DNA of 64,000 nt from Bacilliculturomica massiliensis (GTDB lineage: Bacteria > Bacillota > Clostridia > Peptostreptococcales > Anaerovoracaceae). The position numbers were made by a program, and so were the translations under genes. Location of the stretch: NCBI RefSeq assembly GCF_900605495.1, contig NZ_LR027600.1:186001-250000 (forward strand), written 5' to 3'. This document shows, one piece after another, positions 15,064-23,190 of the stretch; position 1 is the first letter of the stretch; each line of letters opens with the position of its first letter. Under the pieces are notes generated by a model that was not told the DNA's origin, made no database searches, and saw nothing but the letters and a program-made list of their open reading frames with translations.

Positions 15064-16023
15064 TCAGTCCGGATAGCCAAAGGCCGCAGGCTGGACATCC
15101 TTGTCGAGGGCGGCGAAGGTGTACCCGGATTCTTTCAGCGTATGTATGATCTCCGGAAGAGCCGCCAGCGTGCTGTCGTGGGAAGCCAGATCGTGCATTA
15201 AGACGATCGACTCATGGTGGGCGGCGCAGCCGTTTATGACATTTTCACAGATCGTTCGGGCGGTCTTGTTGTGTGCAGTGTCTCCGGAGCCGACGTTCCA
15301 ATCATAGTACGTATAGCCGCGCCTGCTCATCTCTGCGATGATAGGCATGTATACGGAGCGATTGTAGGCGTTGATGCTGCCTCCGGGAAAGCGGAAGAGC
15401 TCCGGTCTCACGCCGGTGGCGGACTCCAGAAGCTGAGCCGTCTGTGCGAAATCAGCCAGATAAGTGTCCACGGACCGATAGATCTCTTTATAGATGTGGC
15501 TTGTACTGTGGACGGCGATGGTGTGCCCCTCGTCGACCATCCGCCGGTACAGATCCTTGGCCGTTTCACTGTCCTTGTAGACAATAAAAAAGGTGGCCTT
15601 GACATCATACTCTTTCAGCACATCGAGGACATGCGGCGTCAGAGAAGAGGGACCGTCGTCAAATGTCAGATATACGGTCTTCTCATCGGGAATGGTATAT
15701 TGAAAATCATTGTCCACATAAAGATTAGGATACTTGCTCTGGTAGGACAGCAGGTCGGAGGCGCGGGGGTTCCCGTTCTCGCCGCCGGCGGCGTAGACCA
15801 GATTGAATCCGCAGTGAGCCACCGGATTGGAGAGCAGCCCTCCAGGCGCCTTCGGATCGCCCGCGGATCCCGGAACGCTTCCGGGCCGTTCTGAGGCCAG
15901 CTCCTGCCTGAGGCTGTAGTACGCCAATCCATAGTGAACACACAGAATGGTGGGAACGATGATCATGGCGGCCGCGGCGGCTAGAATTAAATGCTTAAAA
16001 AACCTTACGCTGCCAAAATACAC
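15064..16023 (-). CDS. Membrane-anchored polysaccharide deacetylase (NodB/PdaA type)
   Basis: About 319 residues. An N-terminal transmembrane segment (residues about 8-30, FKHLILAAAAAMIIVPTIL) is followed by a linker and a carbohydrate esterase 4 domain from about residue 115. The five NodB motifs can be read: TFDDGPSS (catalytic Asp and metal Asp), HSTSH (metal His pair), RFPGG, DWNVGSGD and IVLMHD. It probably removes acetyl groups from peptidoglycan or another glycan outside the membrane. The GTG at 16023 has AAAGGGGGG at the right distance; upstream in-frame codons lie within the promoter region. It is probably co-transcribed with bactofilin. Confidence 0.87.
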   Translation of the reverse strand: MYFGSVRFFKHLILAAAAAMIIVPTILCVHYGLAYYSLRQELASERPGSVPGSAGDPKAPGGLLSNPVAHCGFNLVYAAGGENGNPRASDLLSYQSKYPNLYVDNDFQYTIPDEKTVYLTFDDGPSSLTPHVLDVLKEYDVKATFFIVYKDSETAKDLYRRMVDEGHTIAVHSTSHIYKEIYRSVDTYLADFAQTAQLLESATGVRPELFRFPGGSINAYNRSVYMPIIAEMSRRGYTYYDWNVGSGDTAHNKTARTICENVINGCAAHHESIVLMHDLASHDSTLAALPEIIHTLKESGYTFAALDKDVQPAAFGYPD

Positions 16024-16065
16024 GTAAATCCCCCCTTTCACGATTAAAATCGACATTATATTCCT

Positions 16066-16094
16066 ATTATACCACAGAAATTTCATTATGGAAG
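16066..16094 (-). promoter_or_regulatory. Extended -10 promoter for the deacetylase-bactofilin operon
   Basis: On the minus strand TGG-TATAAT occupies 16074-16066, an extended -10 box. A weak -35 (CTTCCA) lies 17 bases upstream. Confidence 0.6.
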
Positions 16095-16157
16095 GGGATT
16101 TGATCACAGCGGACTTTTTTCTTCCAGAATGCGGAAGAATATCAGGAAAGACAGGGA

Positions 16158-16186
16158 TTGACAGCGCTGAGGGACCGCGGTATACT
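16158..16186 (+). promoter_or_regulatory. Consensus promoter of the ribU transcript
   Basis: TTGACA at 16158-16163 and TATACT at 16181-16186 with a 17-base spacer. Transcription would begin just before the FMN riboswitch. Confidence 0.85.
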
Positions 16187-16204
16187 ATAACAGTTAAGAG
16201 AGCT

Positions 16205-16343
16205 GTTTCAGGGCGAGGTGAAATTCCTCACCGGCGGTAATCAGCGAGAAGCGCGCAGGATGCGCTTTGAAGCTGCGAGTCCGCGAGCCGAAAGGCAGAA
16301 TCGGTTAGATCCCGATACCGACGGTATAGTCCGGATGGAAGAA
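16205..16343 (+). promoter_or_regulatory. FMN riboswitch (RFN element)
   Basis: The conserved RFN blocks appear in order: CAGGGCGAGGTGAAATTCC, CACCGGCGGTAA, AGTCCGCGAGCC, GATCCCGATACCGACGG and AGTCCGGATGGAAGAA. The element senses FMN. The next gene is the riboflavin transporter ribU and a hairpin with a T-run follows, so repression by early termination is likely. Confidence 0.95.
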
Positions 16344-16375
16344 ATGCATCTGTTTGTTTTATTTCACGTGCGAAT

Positions 16376-16403
16376 TCCCCTGAAAAGCCAGGGGATTTTT
16401 TTT
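16376..16403 (+). terminator. Expression-platform terminator of the FMN riboswitch
   Basis: TCCCCTG pairs with CAGGGGA over a 6-base loop and is followed by eight T. It lies between the aptamer and ribU. Confidence 0.85.
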
Positions 16404-16581
16404 ATGACGAAGGAAATATCGTCCGCTGATATTTCTGTATGTTTCAAAAAAGTAACCTTGTGAAAGTGCGCCCGAAGGGCGAATGATGTTTCCAGAGGAA
16501 ACTTTTTATGCCGGCTGCGGGCCGGCGTCGTCTGCCAGTGACGGACGGGGCGGACAGATGTGAGACAGAGGAGGAGATAAG

Positions 16582-17127
16582 ATGAATAATGTGCATACAG
16601 GCACGACGCGATTGGCAAAGATGGCGATGTTGGTGGCAATTTCCGTAGTTTTGGTGGTGATCGTACATTTCCCGCTGTTTCCGGCTGCGCCGTATCTGGA
16701 GTACGATCCGGCGGATATTCCGATCTTCATCGGGACCTTTGCGTTCGGCCCCATGGCGGGAGTGGTACTCACCGTTCTGGTATCTGTGATCCAGGGGACG
16801 ACGGTCAGCGCCGGCAGCCAGATCTGGGGCATCATCATGCACATCATGGCCACAGGATCTTTCGCCGTGGTGGCGGGCAATATGTACAAACATAAAAAGG
16901 ACAGAAAGAGCGCCGTGGCGGCGCTGGCCGCCGGAGTCATCGTGATGACGGCCGTCATGTGCGCGGCGAATCTGGTGATCACTCCCATTTATTCAGGCAT
17001 GCCCAGAGAGACGGTGGCGGCCATGATCCTGCCGGTGATCCTGCCCTTCAACCTGGTGAAGTCGGGAGTAAACGCGCTGATCACGTTTTTTCTCTACAAG
17101 CGTATTTCTCCGTTCCTGCACAAGTGA
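16582..17127 (+). CDS. ribU: Riboflavin ECF transporter substrate-binding component RibU
   Basis: 181-residue membrane protein with about six hydrophobic helices, beginning near MAMLVAISVVLVVIVHFPL. The YDPADIPIFIGTFAFGPMAG stretch is typical of RibU-type S components. It captures riboflavin and works with the shared EcfA/A'/T energising module, which is not in this window. The FMN riboswitch upstream supports the substrate. A terminator follows at 17159. Confidence 0.93.
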   Translation: MNNVHTGTTRLAKMAMLVAISVVLVVIVHFPLFPAAPYLEYDPADIPIFIGTFAFGPMAGVVLTVLVSVIQGTTVSAGSQIWGIIMHIMATGSFAVVAGNMYKHKKDRKSAVAALAAGVIVMTAVMCAANLVITPIYSGMPRETVAAMILPVILPFNLVKSGVNALITFFLYKRISPFLHK

Positions 17128-17158
17128 GAAACAGGCGCAAGAGCACAAGCTGAAAACA

Positions 17159-17202
17159 GACCCGCCTGCGGTTCGGAGAGGACCCGGGCGGGTCTTCTCT
17201 TT
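17159..17202 (+). terminator. Terminator after ribU
   Basis: AGACCCGCC pairs with GGCGGGTCT, followed by TCTCTTT. Confidence 0.7.
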
Positions 17203-17295
17203 CCGCCCGGGCCGGGGCCGGATCCTCCTGTTTCCAGAGACCGGATCCAGTGTAAAATAACTGGGAGTCGTGTTGCTCTGGTGAAAAATCCGATT

Positions 17296-17365
17296 GTATG
17301 GTACAATGTTCATACCCCGCGATTGGCGAGCCGAAGGCGAAGGGAGAGCTTAGTGTTTATGGCAC
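17296..17365 (-). repeat. Single copy of a dispersed repeat (also at 34217-34532)
   Basis: On the minus strand this reads GCCATAAACACTAAGCTCT, then CCTTCGCCTTCGGCTCGCC, AATCGCGGGGTATGAAC and ATTGTACCATA. That is nearly the same order and spelling as the cluster at 34.2-34.5 kb. On the plus strand it contains TGG-TACAAT at 17299-17307, which looks like an extended -10 box and could serve the tsaE operon. Confidence 0.85.
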
Positions 17366-17492
17366 AGCAAAAACGAGTTTTAAACCGCAGGACAGGGCGC
17401 CGGCGGGAGATTTATATGAAGATCGGCAGCCGCAGCGCAGATCTGCAGGGATTCGGATCTGCGCAGAATGCCGCGGGAAAGGGATAGATACG

Positions 17493-17927
17493 GTGAACGA
17501 GCAGAAAATAATAATGAAAGATGAAAACGATACCCGTGCCTTTGGCATGCAGTTGGCCGAAGAACTCCGGCCAGGAAGCATTGTGGCGCTGACGGGGGAT
17601 CTGGGGACCGGAAAGACGGCTCTCACGAAAGCGGTGGCGGAAGGACTGGGTGTGACGGAGCTGATCACCAGCCCCACGTTTACCATCGTGCAGGAATATC
17701 ACAGCGGCCGGCTGCCGCTGTACCACTTTGATGTTTACCGGGTGGGCGAGCCGGAGGAAATGTATGAGATCGGCTATGAGGAATATTTTTTCGGCGACGG
17801 GGTCTGCATTGTGGAATGGGCAGATCTGATCGGGGAGCTGATCCCTGTAGGAAGTGTGATGATCCGCATCGAATACGGCGGGGAAGAAACCCAGAGAGTT
17901 TACTATGTAGGGAGGAAAGAGGAATGA
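17493..17927 (+). CDS. tsaE: tRNA t6A biosynthesis ATPase TsaE
   Basis: About 144 residues. TsaE is the small ATPase that supports TsaB-TsaD in making N6-threonylcarbamoyladenosine on tRNAs that read ANN codons. Walker A is GDLGTGKTALTKAVAEGLG (near residue 43), followed by SPTFTIVQEY and YHFDVYR, both family signatures, and VEWADLI. GTG 17493 with GGGAAAGGGA upstream gives the usual length; ATG 17514 is a less likely alternative. The frame continues upstream into the dispersed repeat, but that part does not resemble TsaE. It overlaps tsaB by ATGA. Confidence 0.93.
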   Translation: MNEQKIIMKDENDTRAFGMQLAEELRPGSIVALTGDLGTGKTALTKAVAEGLGVTELITSPTFTIVQEYHSGRLPLYHFDVYRVGEPEEMYEIGYEEYFFGDGVCIVEWADLIGELIPVGSVMIRIEYGGEETQRVYYVGRKEE

Positions 17928-18721
17928 GTTTACTGGCCATCGAGACCACGGGTGCGAAGGCTTCCGCAGCACTGCTCTCAGAAAGCGGGGAACTGAGGAT
18001 CGAGACGTCGGATGAGACCATGAATCACCTGCAGCATCTGATCCCCATGATCGACAGCCTGTTGTCGAAATGTGGAATAACGATAGACGATGTGTCGGTA
18101 ATTGCAATATCTGAGGGACCGGGAAGCTTTACGGGTATCCGCATCGGCATGGCCACGGCCAAAGGGCTGGCCCAGGTCATCGGCGCGCCGGTGGTCGGCG
18201 TGCCGACGCTGGAATCCTTCGTGTACCACAGAGCAGATTACCGGGGGCTGGTCTGCCCCATCTTCGACGCGAAGAGAAGCCAGGTCTACGCCGGCGTCTA
18301 CTTCTGCGATGGCAGGGGCGGATACCGGCGGCTGATGGAGGACGGCGCTTACGACCTTCCGGTTTATCTGGAGGGACTGCGGACGGCCTGCAGCAGCGCT
18401 CTTGCAGAACGGGGAGGGCTGCCGGAGGAAGGCCCCCTGACGGTCACTCTGTTCGGGGACGGGATCGCCCCTTACGGAGAGCAGATCGCGAAAGCTGTCG
18501 AGGACTGGAACTTCAACAGCGATAGTCTATCGACAAAAGGCGATATATGTCTGAAAACGGCGGAGGAAGAACAGCGGTATCAGAGCGCGGCTTCCGTGGC
18601 CATGCTGGGCAGATCGCTGTTTGATCAGGGAAAGGCGAAAAGTCTTTTCGACCTGCATCCGGTCTATCTACGGAAAGCCGAGGCAGAGAGAAAGTTGGAA
18701 GAGGCGCAGAAAAAGAAATGA
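17924..18721 (+). CDS. tsaB: tRNA t6A biosynthesis protein TsaB
   Basis: 265 residues, an inactive paralogue of TsaD that acts as its scaffold. The N-terminus MSLLAIETTGAKASAALL and the SEGPGSFTGIRIGMATAKGLA stretch are typical. Its start codon overlaps the tsaE stop (ATGA) and its own stop overlaps the rimI start, indicating translational coupling. GGAGG lies upstream within tsaE. Confidence 0.93.
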   Translation: MSLLAIETTGAKASAALLSESGELRIETSDETMNHLQHLIPMIDSLLSKCGITIDDVSVIAISEGPGSFTGIRIGMATAKGLAQVIGAPVVGVPTLESFVYHRADYRGLVCPIFDAKRSQVYAGVYFCDGRGGYRRLMEDGAYDLPVYLEGLRTACSSALAERGGLPEEGPLTVTLFGDGIAPYGEQIAKAVEDWNFNSDSLSTKGDICLKTAEEEQRYQSAASVAMLGRSLFDQGKAKSLFDLHPVYLRKAEAERKLEEAQKKK

Positions 18722-19188
18722 ACGAGATGATCGTGAGAAGAGCGGAAGAACGGGATGTGAAGGCTATGGCGTATCTGGACACGTTGTGTTTTGCGGCGCC
18801 GTGGAGCGAGACGTCCTTCCGGCAGGAAGTGACGGCCAACAATCTGGCGCTGTATCTGGTCAGCGAGATCGACGGAGCGCTCACGGGCTATGCGGGGGTG
18901 TGGGCCATCGTGGACGAAGGCCATATTACCAACGTGGCGGTCCATCCTGACTGCCGCCGTCAGGGCATCGCCAGAGCGCTCATGCAGGTCCTCATCCGCA
19001 GCTGCGAGGAGGCCGGGATCCTGCGGCAGACGCTGGAAGTCCGTCCCTCCAACGAGGCGGCGCTCCGCCTGTACAAGAGCTTTGGGTTTCGCGAGGCGGG
19101 CCGGCGAAAAGGATATTACGAGGACAACGGCGAGGACGCGCTGATCATGTGGCGTGATGGCGAAAACCCAGAGACCGGCGGCCAATAA
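18718..19188 (+). CDS. rimI: Ribosomal protein S18-alanine N-acetyltransferase
   Basis: 156-residue GNAT enzyme. The acetyl-CoA loop is visible as VAVHPDCRRQGIARALM, followed by LEVRPSNEAALRLYKSFGF and GYYEDNGEDALIM, typical of RimI. It overlaps the tsaB stop by ATGA. rimI between tsaB and tsaD is a common clostridial and bacillar order. Confidence 0.9.
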   Translation: MNEMIVRRAEERDVKAMAYLDTLCFAAPWSETSFRQEVTANNLALYLVSEIDGALTGYAGVWAIVDEGHITNVAVHPDCRRQGIARALMQVLIRSCEEAGILRQTLEVRPSNEAALRLYKSFGFREAGRRKGYYEDNGEDALIMWRDGENPETGGQ

Positions 19189-19377
19189 ACAGCCGGCGAA
19201 GAGATCTGACAGCGAATAGAAAAATTCCTTTGCGAAATAATAAGTAACAGCTGCAGCGCGGTCCTCCGGATCCGGAATGAGCCGGAATGGATGAGCCCGC
19301 GGTGCGGAAAAAGCGACGCCCTGGAAATGACCGGCGGCGGGACCGGAAACTTATCATACGCATAAGGAGTGAATGAA

Positions 19378-19593
19378 ATGGCTGGCTACAGAGAAGACGA
19401 TTTTTACGACGACCGGGACGAAAGGTACAATATGTACAGGAGGGCCTCACAGTGCGGCAGATTTGCCCGCAGAGGCGATATGTCGGTATTCAGCATGAGC
19501 GAGTACCAGTCCTGTGAAAACTGCAGGTACATGGCGGCGGATCACCGCTGCGCCGCGCAAATGGACCGCCGTTTTCCCGTAGATATGAGGTAG
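19378..19593 (+). CDS. Small cysteine-containing protein of unknown function
   Basis: 71 residues, highly charged at the N-terminus (GYREDDFYDDRDERYNMYRR), then CGRF and a CENCRYMAADHRC segment that could bind a metal. AAGGAG lies at 19364-19369, eight bases before the ATG at 19378. The gene sits between rimI and tsaD on the same strand, so it probably belongs to the t6A operon. I do not recognise the family. Confidence 0.7.
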   Translation: MAGYREDDFYDDRDERYNMYRRASQCGRFARRGDMSVFSMSEYQSCENCRYMAADHRCAAQMDRRFPVDMR

Positions 19594-19627
19594 GGAAAAA
19601 GGCGGGACGCGAGAAACGGAGTAAGTT

Positions 19628-20659
19628 ATGAAAGACGGAAAACTGATAACGATGGGAATCGAGAGCAGCTGCGACGAGACCTCGGTGGCGCTCACCGCCG
19701 ACGGCAGAACGGTGCTCTCCAATATTATTTCCTCACAGATAAAGGTCCATCAGGTGTTCGGGGGCGTGGTTCCGGAGATCGCGTCCCGCCATCACCTGGA
19801 AAACATAAACAGGGTTTATGTAAATGCGATGGAGGAAGCCGGGCTGGAACTGGCCGACGTAGATGTGATCGGCGTGACCTGCGGTCCGGGGCTGGTAGGC
19901 GCGCTCCTGATCGGCCTGGCCACGGCAAAGGCCATGGCCTACGCCGCCGGGAAGCCCCTGGTGGGAGTCCACCATATTCAGGGACACATCAGTGCAAATT
20001 ACATAGAGCACGCTGAACTGGAGCCGCCCTTTATGGCGCTGGTCGTGTCGGGAGGCCATACCCACATTGTGAATGTGGACGGCTACAGCTCCTTCACGGT
20101 GCTGGGACGGACCAGAGACGACGCGGCGGGAGAGGCCTTCGACAAAGTGGCCCGTGTACTGGGACTGGGCTATCCCGGCGGACCGCTGATCGATCAGATC
20201 GCCAGGGAAGGGGACCCCCACGCAGTGGAATTTAAGCGCGTTTATCTGGAACGGGACAGCCTGGATTTCAGCTTCAGCGGTATCAAGACCGGCGTGCTGA
20301 ATTATCTGAACGCGGAAAAGCAGAGAGGCAGAGAAGTGAACAAGGCAGATGTGGCCGCCAGCTTTCAGCTGGCGGTCATGGAAGTGATCGTGAACAAAGC
20401 GGTGAGGGCGGCAAAAGAGCACCGCAGAGATCGGCTGGTGATGGCTGGAGGGGTGGCGGCCAACAGCCTGCTTCGGAAAATGCTCTCCGACGCCTGCCGG
20501 CGGGAAGGAATTGGCCTGTACTGCCCTTCGCCGGTGCTGTGCACGGACAACGGCGCTATGATCGCCTGCGCGGCTTATTACAGATATCAGGAAGGTCTCT
20601 TGTCAGATATGACGCTTGACGCCTGGCCCAATCTGCCGCTGGAGACAAGGAAATTGTGA
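19628..20659 (+). CDS. tsaD: tRNA threonylcarbamoyladenosine transferase TsaD
   Basis: 343 residues. It transfers threonylcarbamoyl from TC-AMP to A37 of tRNA. Signature segments are MGIESSCDETSVAL, GGVVPEIASRHHLE (metal-binding His pair), VTCGPGLVGALLIGL, SGGHTHI, the AFDKVARVLGLGYPGGP loop and CTDNGAMIA. With tsaE and tsaB nearby the pathway lacks only TsaC/YwlC in this window. Confidence 0.96.
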   Translation: MKDGKLITMGIESSCDETSVALTADGRTVLSNIISSQIKVHQVFGGVVPEIASRHHLENINRVYVNAMEEAGLELADVDVIGVTCGPGLVGALLIGLATAKAMAYAAGKPLVGVHHIQGHISANYIEHAELEPPFMALVVSGGHTHIVNVDGYSSFTVLGRTRDDAAGEAFDKVARVLGLGYPGGPLIDQIAREGDPHAVEFKRVYLERDSLDFSFSGIKTGVLNYLNAEKQRGREVNKADVAASFQLAVMEVIVNKAVRAAKEHRRDRLVMAGGVAANSLLRKMLSDACRREGIGLYCPSPVLCTDNGAMIACAAYYRYQEGLLSDMTLDAWPNLPLETRKL

Positions 20660-20676
20660 AGATCATGCCAAAAAAG

Positions 20677-20712
20677 AGGTGCGGCCGGTAAAAAACGGCG
20701 GCACCTTTCGTA
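20677..20712 (+). terminator. Terminator after tsaD
   Basis: AGGTGC with GGCCG pairs with CGG-CGGCACCT over an A-rich loop, followed by TTTCGTATTTCTT. Confidence 0.7.
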
Positions 20713-20746
20713 TTTCTTAATACATTTGAGCGCTTTACAACCTTTT

Positions 20747-20770
20747 CTTTACCATATGTTTATGGTAAAG
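20747..20770 (+). promoter_or_regulatory. Perfect 10-bp inverted repeat upstream of lipoprotein
   Basis: CTTTACCATA-TGTT-TATGGTAAAG lies 48 bases before the lipoprotein start, close to possible promoter elements (TTTACA at 20734). It could be an operator or an mRNA hairpin. Confidence 0.5.
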
Positions 20771-20817
20771 TAAAAATGTGATTCGTGTAACTCAAAAGGA
20801 GGTAAAGGAAAAAGAAA

Positions 20818-21687
20818 ATGAGAAAAATGGGTAATTTAAAAAAGGTTTTGGCGATCGGTCTGGCGGCGGTGATGACAGTGGGATTTGCGGCCTGCTCGGG
20901 CGGAGGAACGGCGGAAGACATTATGAAGACCGCCCAGGAAAAGCTGGCGGATATAAAGAGCATGAGCTATGACATGGATATGACCATGACTATGACCATG
21001 CAGGGCCAGTCCATGGAGAGCAGCACAAAGGGAACGGCGGTCTACAATTCCGACCCCATGGCCATGAAAATGGACATGACCGTGGAAGCGGCGGGACAGT
21101 CTGTAGCCATGCAGATGTACGCGGCCCAGGAAGGCGACAACTATGTGATGTACATGACTCAGGACGGCGGTGCGACCTGGATGAAGCAGACTCTGTCGGA
21201 TGCTGCGCAGCTGGAACAGTACAACGCGCAGGCCTCCATGGACCTCTATCTGAAGAGCATCGATTCTTTCAAAGAAGCGGGTACGGAGAAGATCAACGGC
21301 AGCGACGCTGTTAAATACGAAGGCGTGATCGCAAATGACTCCATGAACGAAGTCATGGCGGCTTCCGGAGCGGCCGAAATGCTGACGCAGATCGGGATCA
21401 GCGAGTCCGACGCCGCTGCTATGTATCAGGATCTGGGGGATCTGCCCGTATCCATCTGGATCGACAAGGAATCGTCTATTCCGGTAAAGTACGAGATGGA
21501 CATGACGACTATGATGCAGACTCTGATGGGAAAGGTGCTGGAATCCATGGGCGCCAGCGCCGATGAAGCGGGGCTGACTGTGGACAAGGTGTTCATGACC
21601 ATGACGCTGAGCGATTTCAACAACGTGGAAAATATTGAGATCCCGGAGGCGGCGAAGAACGCGCAGGAAGCTGCGCTGCTGCAGTAG
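20818..21687 (+). CDS. Methionine-rich lipoprotein (DUF6612/LolA-like)
   Basis: 289 residues. A signal peptide with a lipobox (GFAAC, Cys near residue 25) marks it as a membrane-anchored lipoprotein outside the cell. The rest looks like a secreted beta-rich lipoprotein of the DUF6612 or LolA-like group, with LPVSIWIDKESSIPVKYEMDM as the best match to memory. Methionine is strikingly common, often alternating (MDMDMTMTMTMQG near residue 53, MKMDMTVEA, TMMQTLMGKVL). AAAGGAGG precedes the ATG. It is probably monocistronic. No substrate can be assigned. Confidence 0.75.
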   Translation: MRKMGNLKKVLAIGLAAVMTVGFAACSGGGTAEDIMKTAQEKLADIKSMSYDMDMTMTMTMQGQSMESSTKGTAVYNSDPMAMKMDMTVEAAGQSVAMQMYAAQEGDNYVMYMTQDGGATWMKQTLSDAAQLEQYNAQASMDLYLKSIDSFKEAGTEKINGSDAVKYEGVIANDSMNEVMAASGAAEMLTQIGISESDAAAMYQDLGDLPVSIWIDKESSIPVKYEMDMTTMMQTLMGKVLESMGASADEAGLTVDKVFMTMTLSDFNNVENIEIPEAAKNAQEAALLQ

Positions 21688-21746
21688 TCCGGAGAATGCC
21701 CGGGCGAAGGAAGAAGGATCAAATACAGAGGAATCACAATGTGTAC

Positions 21747-21779
21747 AAAAAAAGCCTCCGGTCAAACCGGAGGCTTTTT
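21747..21779. terminator. Bidirectional terminator between lipoprotein and M20 peptidase genes
   Basis: AAAAAGCCTCCGG-TCAAA-CCGGAGGCTTTTT has A and T runs on both sides and serves convergent genes. Confidence 0.9.
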
Positions 21780-21872
21780 GCGGTCATGGGGAAACAGGCG
21801 GCTGTCTGCCGGTGCGGGCGGCAAGTCCGCAGGGCCCGGCATTGATCAATTGGCACGCCCATTCCTGCGGCA

Positions 21873-23090
21873 TTATTTCTGATGCATCCGCAGCCATTCG
21901 AAGGCACAGTTGGCATGGATGGCCGCACCCAGCTTGAATACGCTTTCGTCCAGGACCATATTGGGATTGTGCATGGGGTAGGCGCCCGGTTTTCCGGCGC
22001 CCAGCGTCATGAACATTCCCGGAACCTTTTCGCTGACATAACCGAAATCCTCTGTTCCGGCCATGCAGTCAACTTCCTCAACTTCCTGACAGATCTCACG
22101 GATAAAGGGCAGCATTTCGTCGCACAGATCAGAATCGTTATAGGTTGACGGAGTGGAGAAAGTCATCATGTCGTAAGTTCCCCGCCACATTTTCACCGAG
22201 TGATCGATGATCTCCGGCAGACGTTTGATCACATGGGCCCTCACCTCGCGGTTGAAGGTGCGGGCAGCCATCATCACTTCTGAGGTGTCGGGGATCACGT
22301 TGACCGCGTTTCCGCCTCCGAATTTTCCGATGCCGAAGGCCACTGTCTCCTTGGGATCCGTTTCCCGTCCGATCATCAGGTTGGCTGCAGTATAGATCTG
22401 ATTGGCAATGGTCAACGGGTCGATGCCGTTTTGGGGCTGGGAGCTATGAGTCCCTTTTCCCTGTATTTTTACCATGAAGGTGTCCATCGCTGCAGAGGCG
22501 ATTCCTCTGGAAAAATGGATCGTACCGGCCTCCTGATCCGCCATCACATGTATGGCTATGGCTGCGTCTACTTTTGGATCTTCAAGAATGCCGGCGTCCA
22601 CCATAAACTTGGAGCCGCAGCCGCACTCTTCTCCGGTCTGGAACATCAGTTTAACTGTTCCCCTGAGCTCTCCCTCCCGGGCCTTCAGAATGCGGGCCGC
22701 GCCCAGGAGCATGGCAGTGTGGGAATCGTGGCCGCACATGTGGCCAAAACCGTTTTTGGCTGCAAAAGGAAGGTCGGCGGTCTCCGCCATGGGAAGCGCG
22801 TCCATGTCCGCACGCAGGAGAATGCAGGGACTGCCCTGGCCGATGGTAGCCGCCAGTCCGGTGGAATAATTCATATCAGGGAAGCCGGCGAACAGGAACT
22901 TCTGACGCAGGTCCTCGGGGATGGGACCGCCGTATTCCTTCGACTCAATGCCCATCTTCGCCAGACGGTCTTTCACATATGCGGAAGTGGCGCGGAGGTT
23001 AAAGCCTACTTCGGGGTTTTGATGCAGGTGATGTCTGTCTTCAAGAATTTTGTCTTCCACTTTCAGGGCGTCTTTCATGATCTCTTTCAT
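21873..23090 (-). CDS. M20-family metal-dependent amidohydrolase (aminoacylase-like)
   Basis: 405 residues, M20D type (hippurate hydrolase / N-acyl-amino-acid hydrolase group). The metal motif is GHMCGHDSHTAMLLGAARIL and the catalytic pair is in FQTGEECG. HVMADQEAGTIHF and the dimerisation insert with GKGTHSSQPQNGIDP follow. AGGAG precedes the ATG. The upstream gene on the same strand, 100 bases away, is a YfcC-type transporter, which suggests uptake and hydrolysis of a peptide or acylated amino acid. The substrate is unknown. Confidence 0.85.
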   Translation of the reverse strand: MKEIMKDALKVEDKILEDRHHLHQNPEVGFNLRATSAYVKDRLAKMGIESKEYGGPIPEDLRQKFLFAGFPDMNYSTGLAATIGQGSPCILLRADMDALPMAETADLPFAAKNGFGHMCGHDSHTAMLLGAARILKAREGELRGTVKLMFQTGEECGCGSKFMVDAGILEDPKVDAAIAIHVMADQEAGTIHFSRGIASAAMDTFMVKIQGKGTHSSQPQNGIDPLTIANQIYTAANLMIGRETDPKETVAFGIGKFGGGNAVNVIPDTSEVMMAARTFNREVRAHVIKRLPEIIDHSVKMWRGTYDMMTFSTPSTYNDSDLCDEMLPFIREICQEVEEVDCMAGTEDFGYVSEKVPGMFMTLGAGKPGAYPMHNPNMVLDESVFKLGAAIHANCAFEWLRMHQK

Positions 23091-23190
23091 TTTAATATCT
23101 CCTCTTCAATATGAAACAAGAAGCAACAGCTGTGTGCTGTGTGTTTATGTTCGAAACACTGGCGTCTGGTCTGTGTAACGATGGCACAGT

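Noticed and set aside
17298-17492. 65-codon N-terminal extension of TsaE
   Set aside because: It runs through the dispersed repeat and matches nothing in TsaE; GTG 17493 fits family length.
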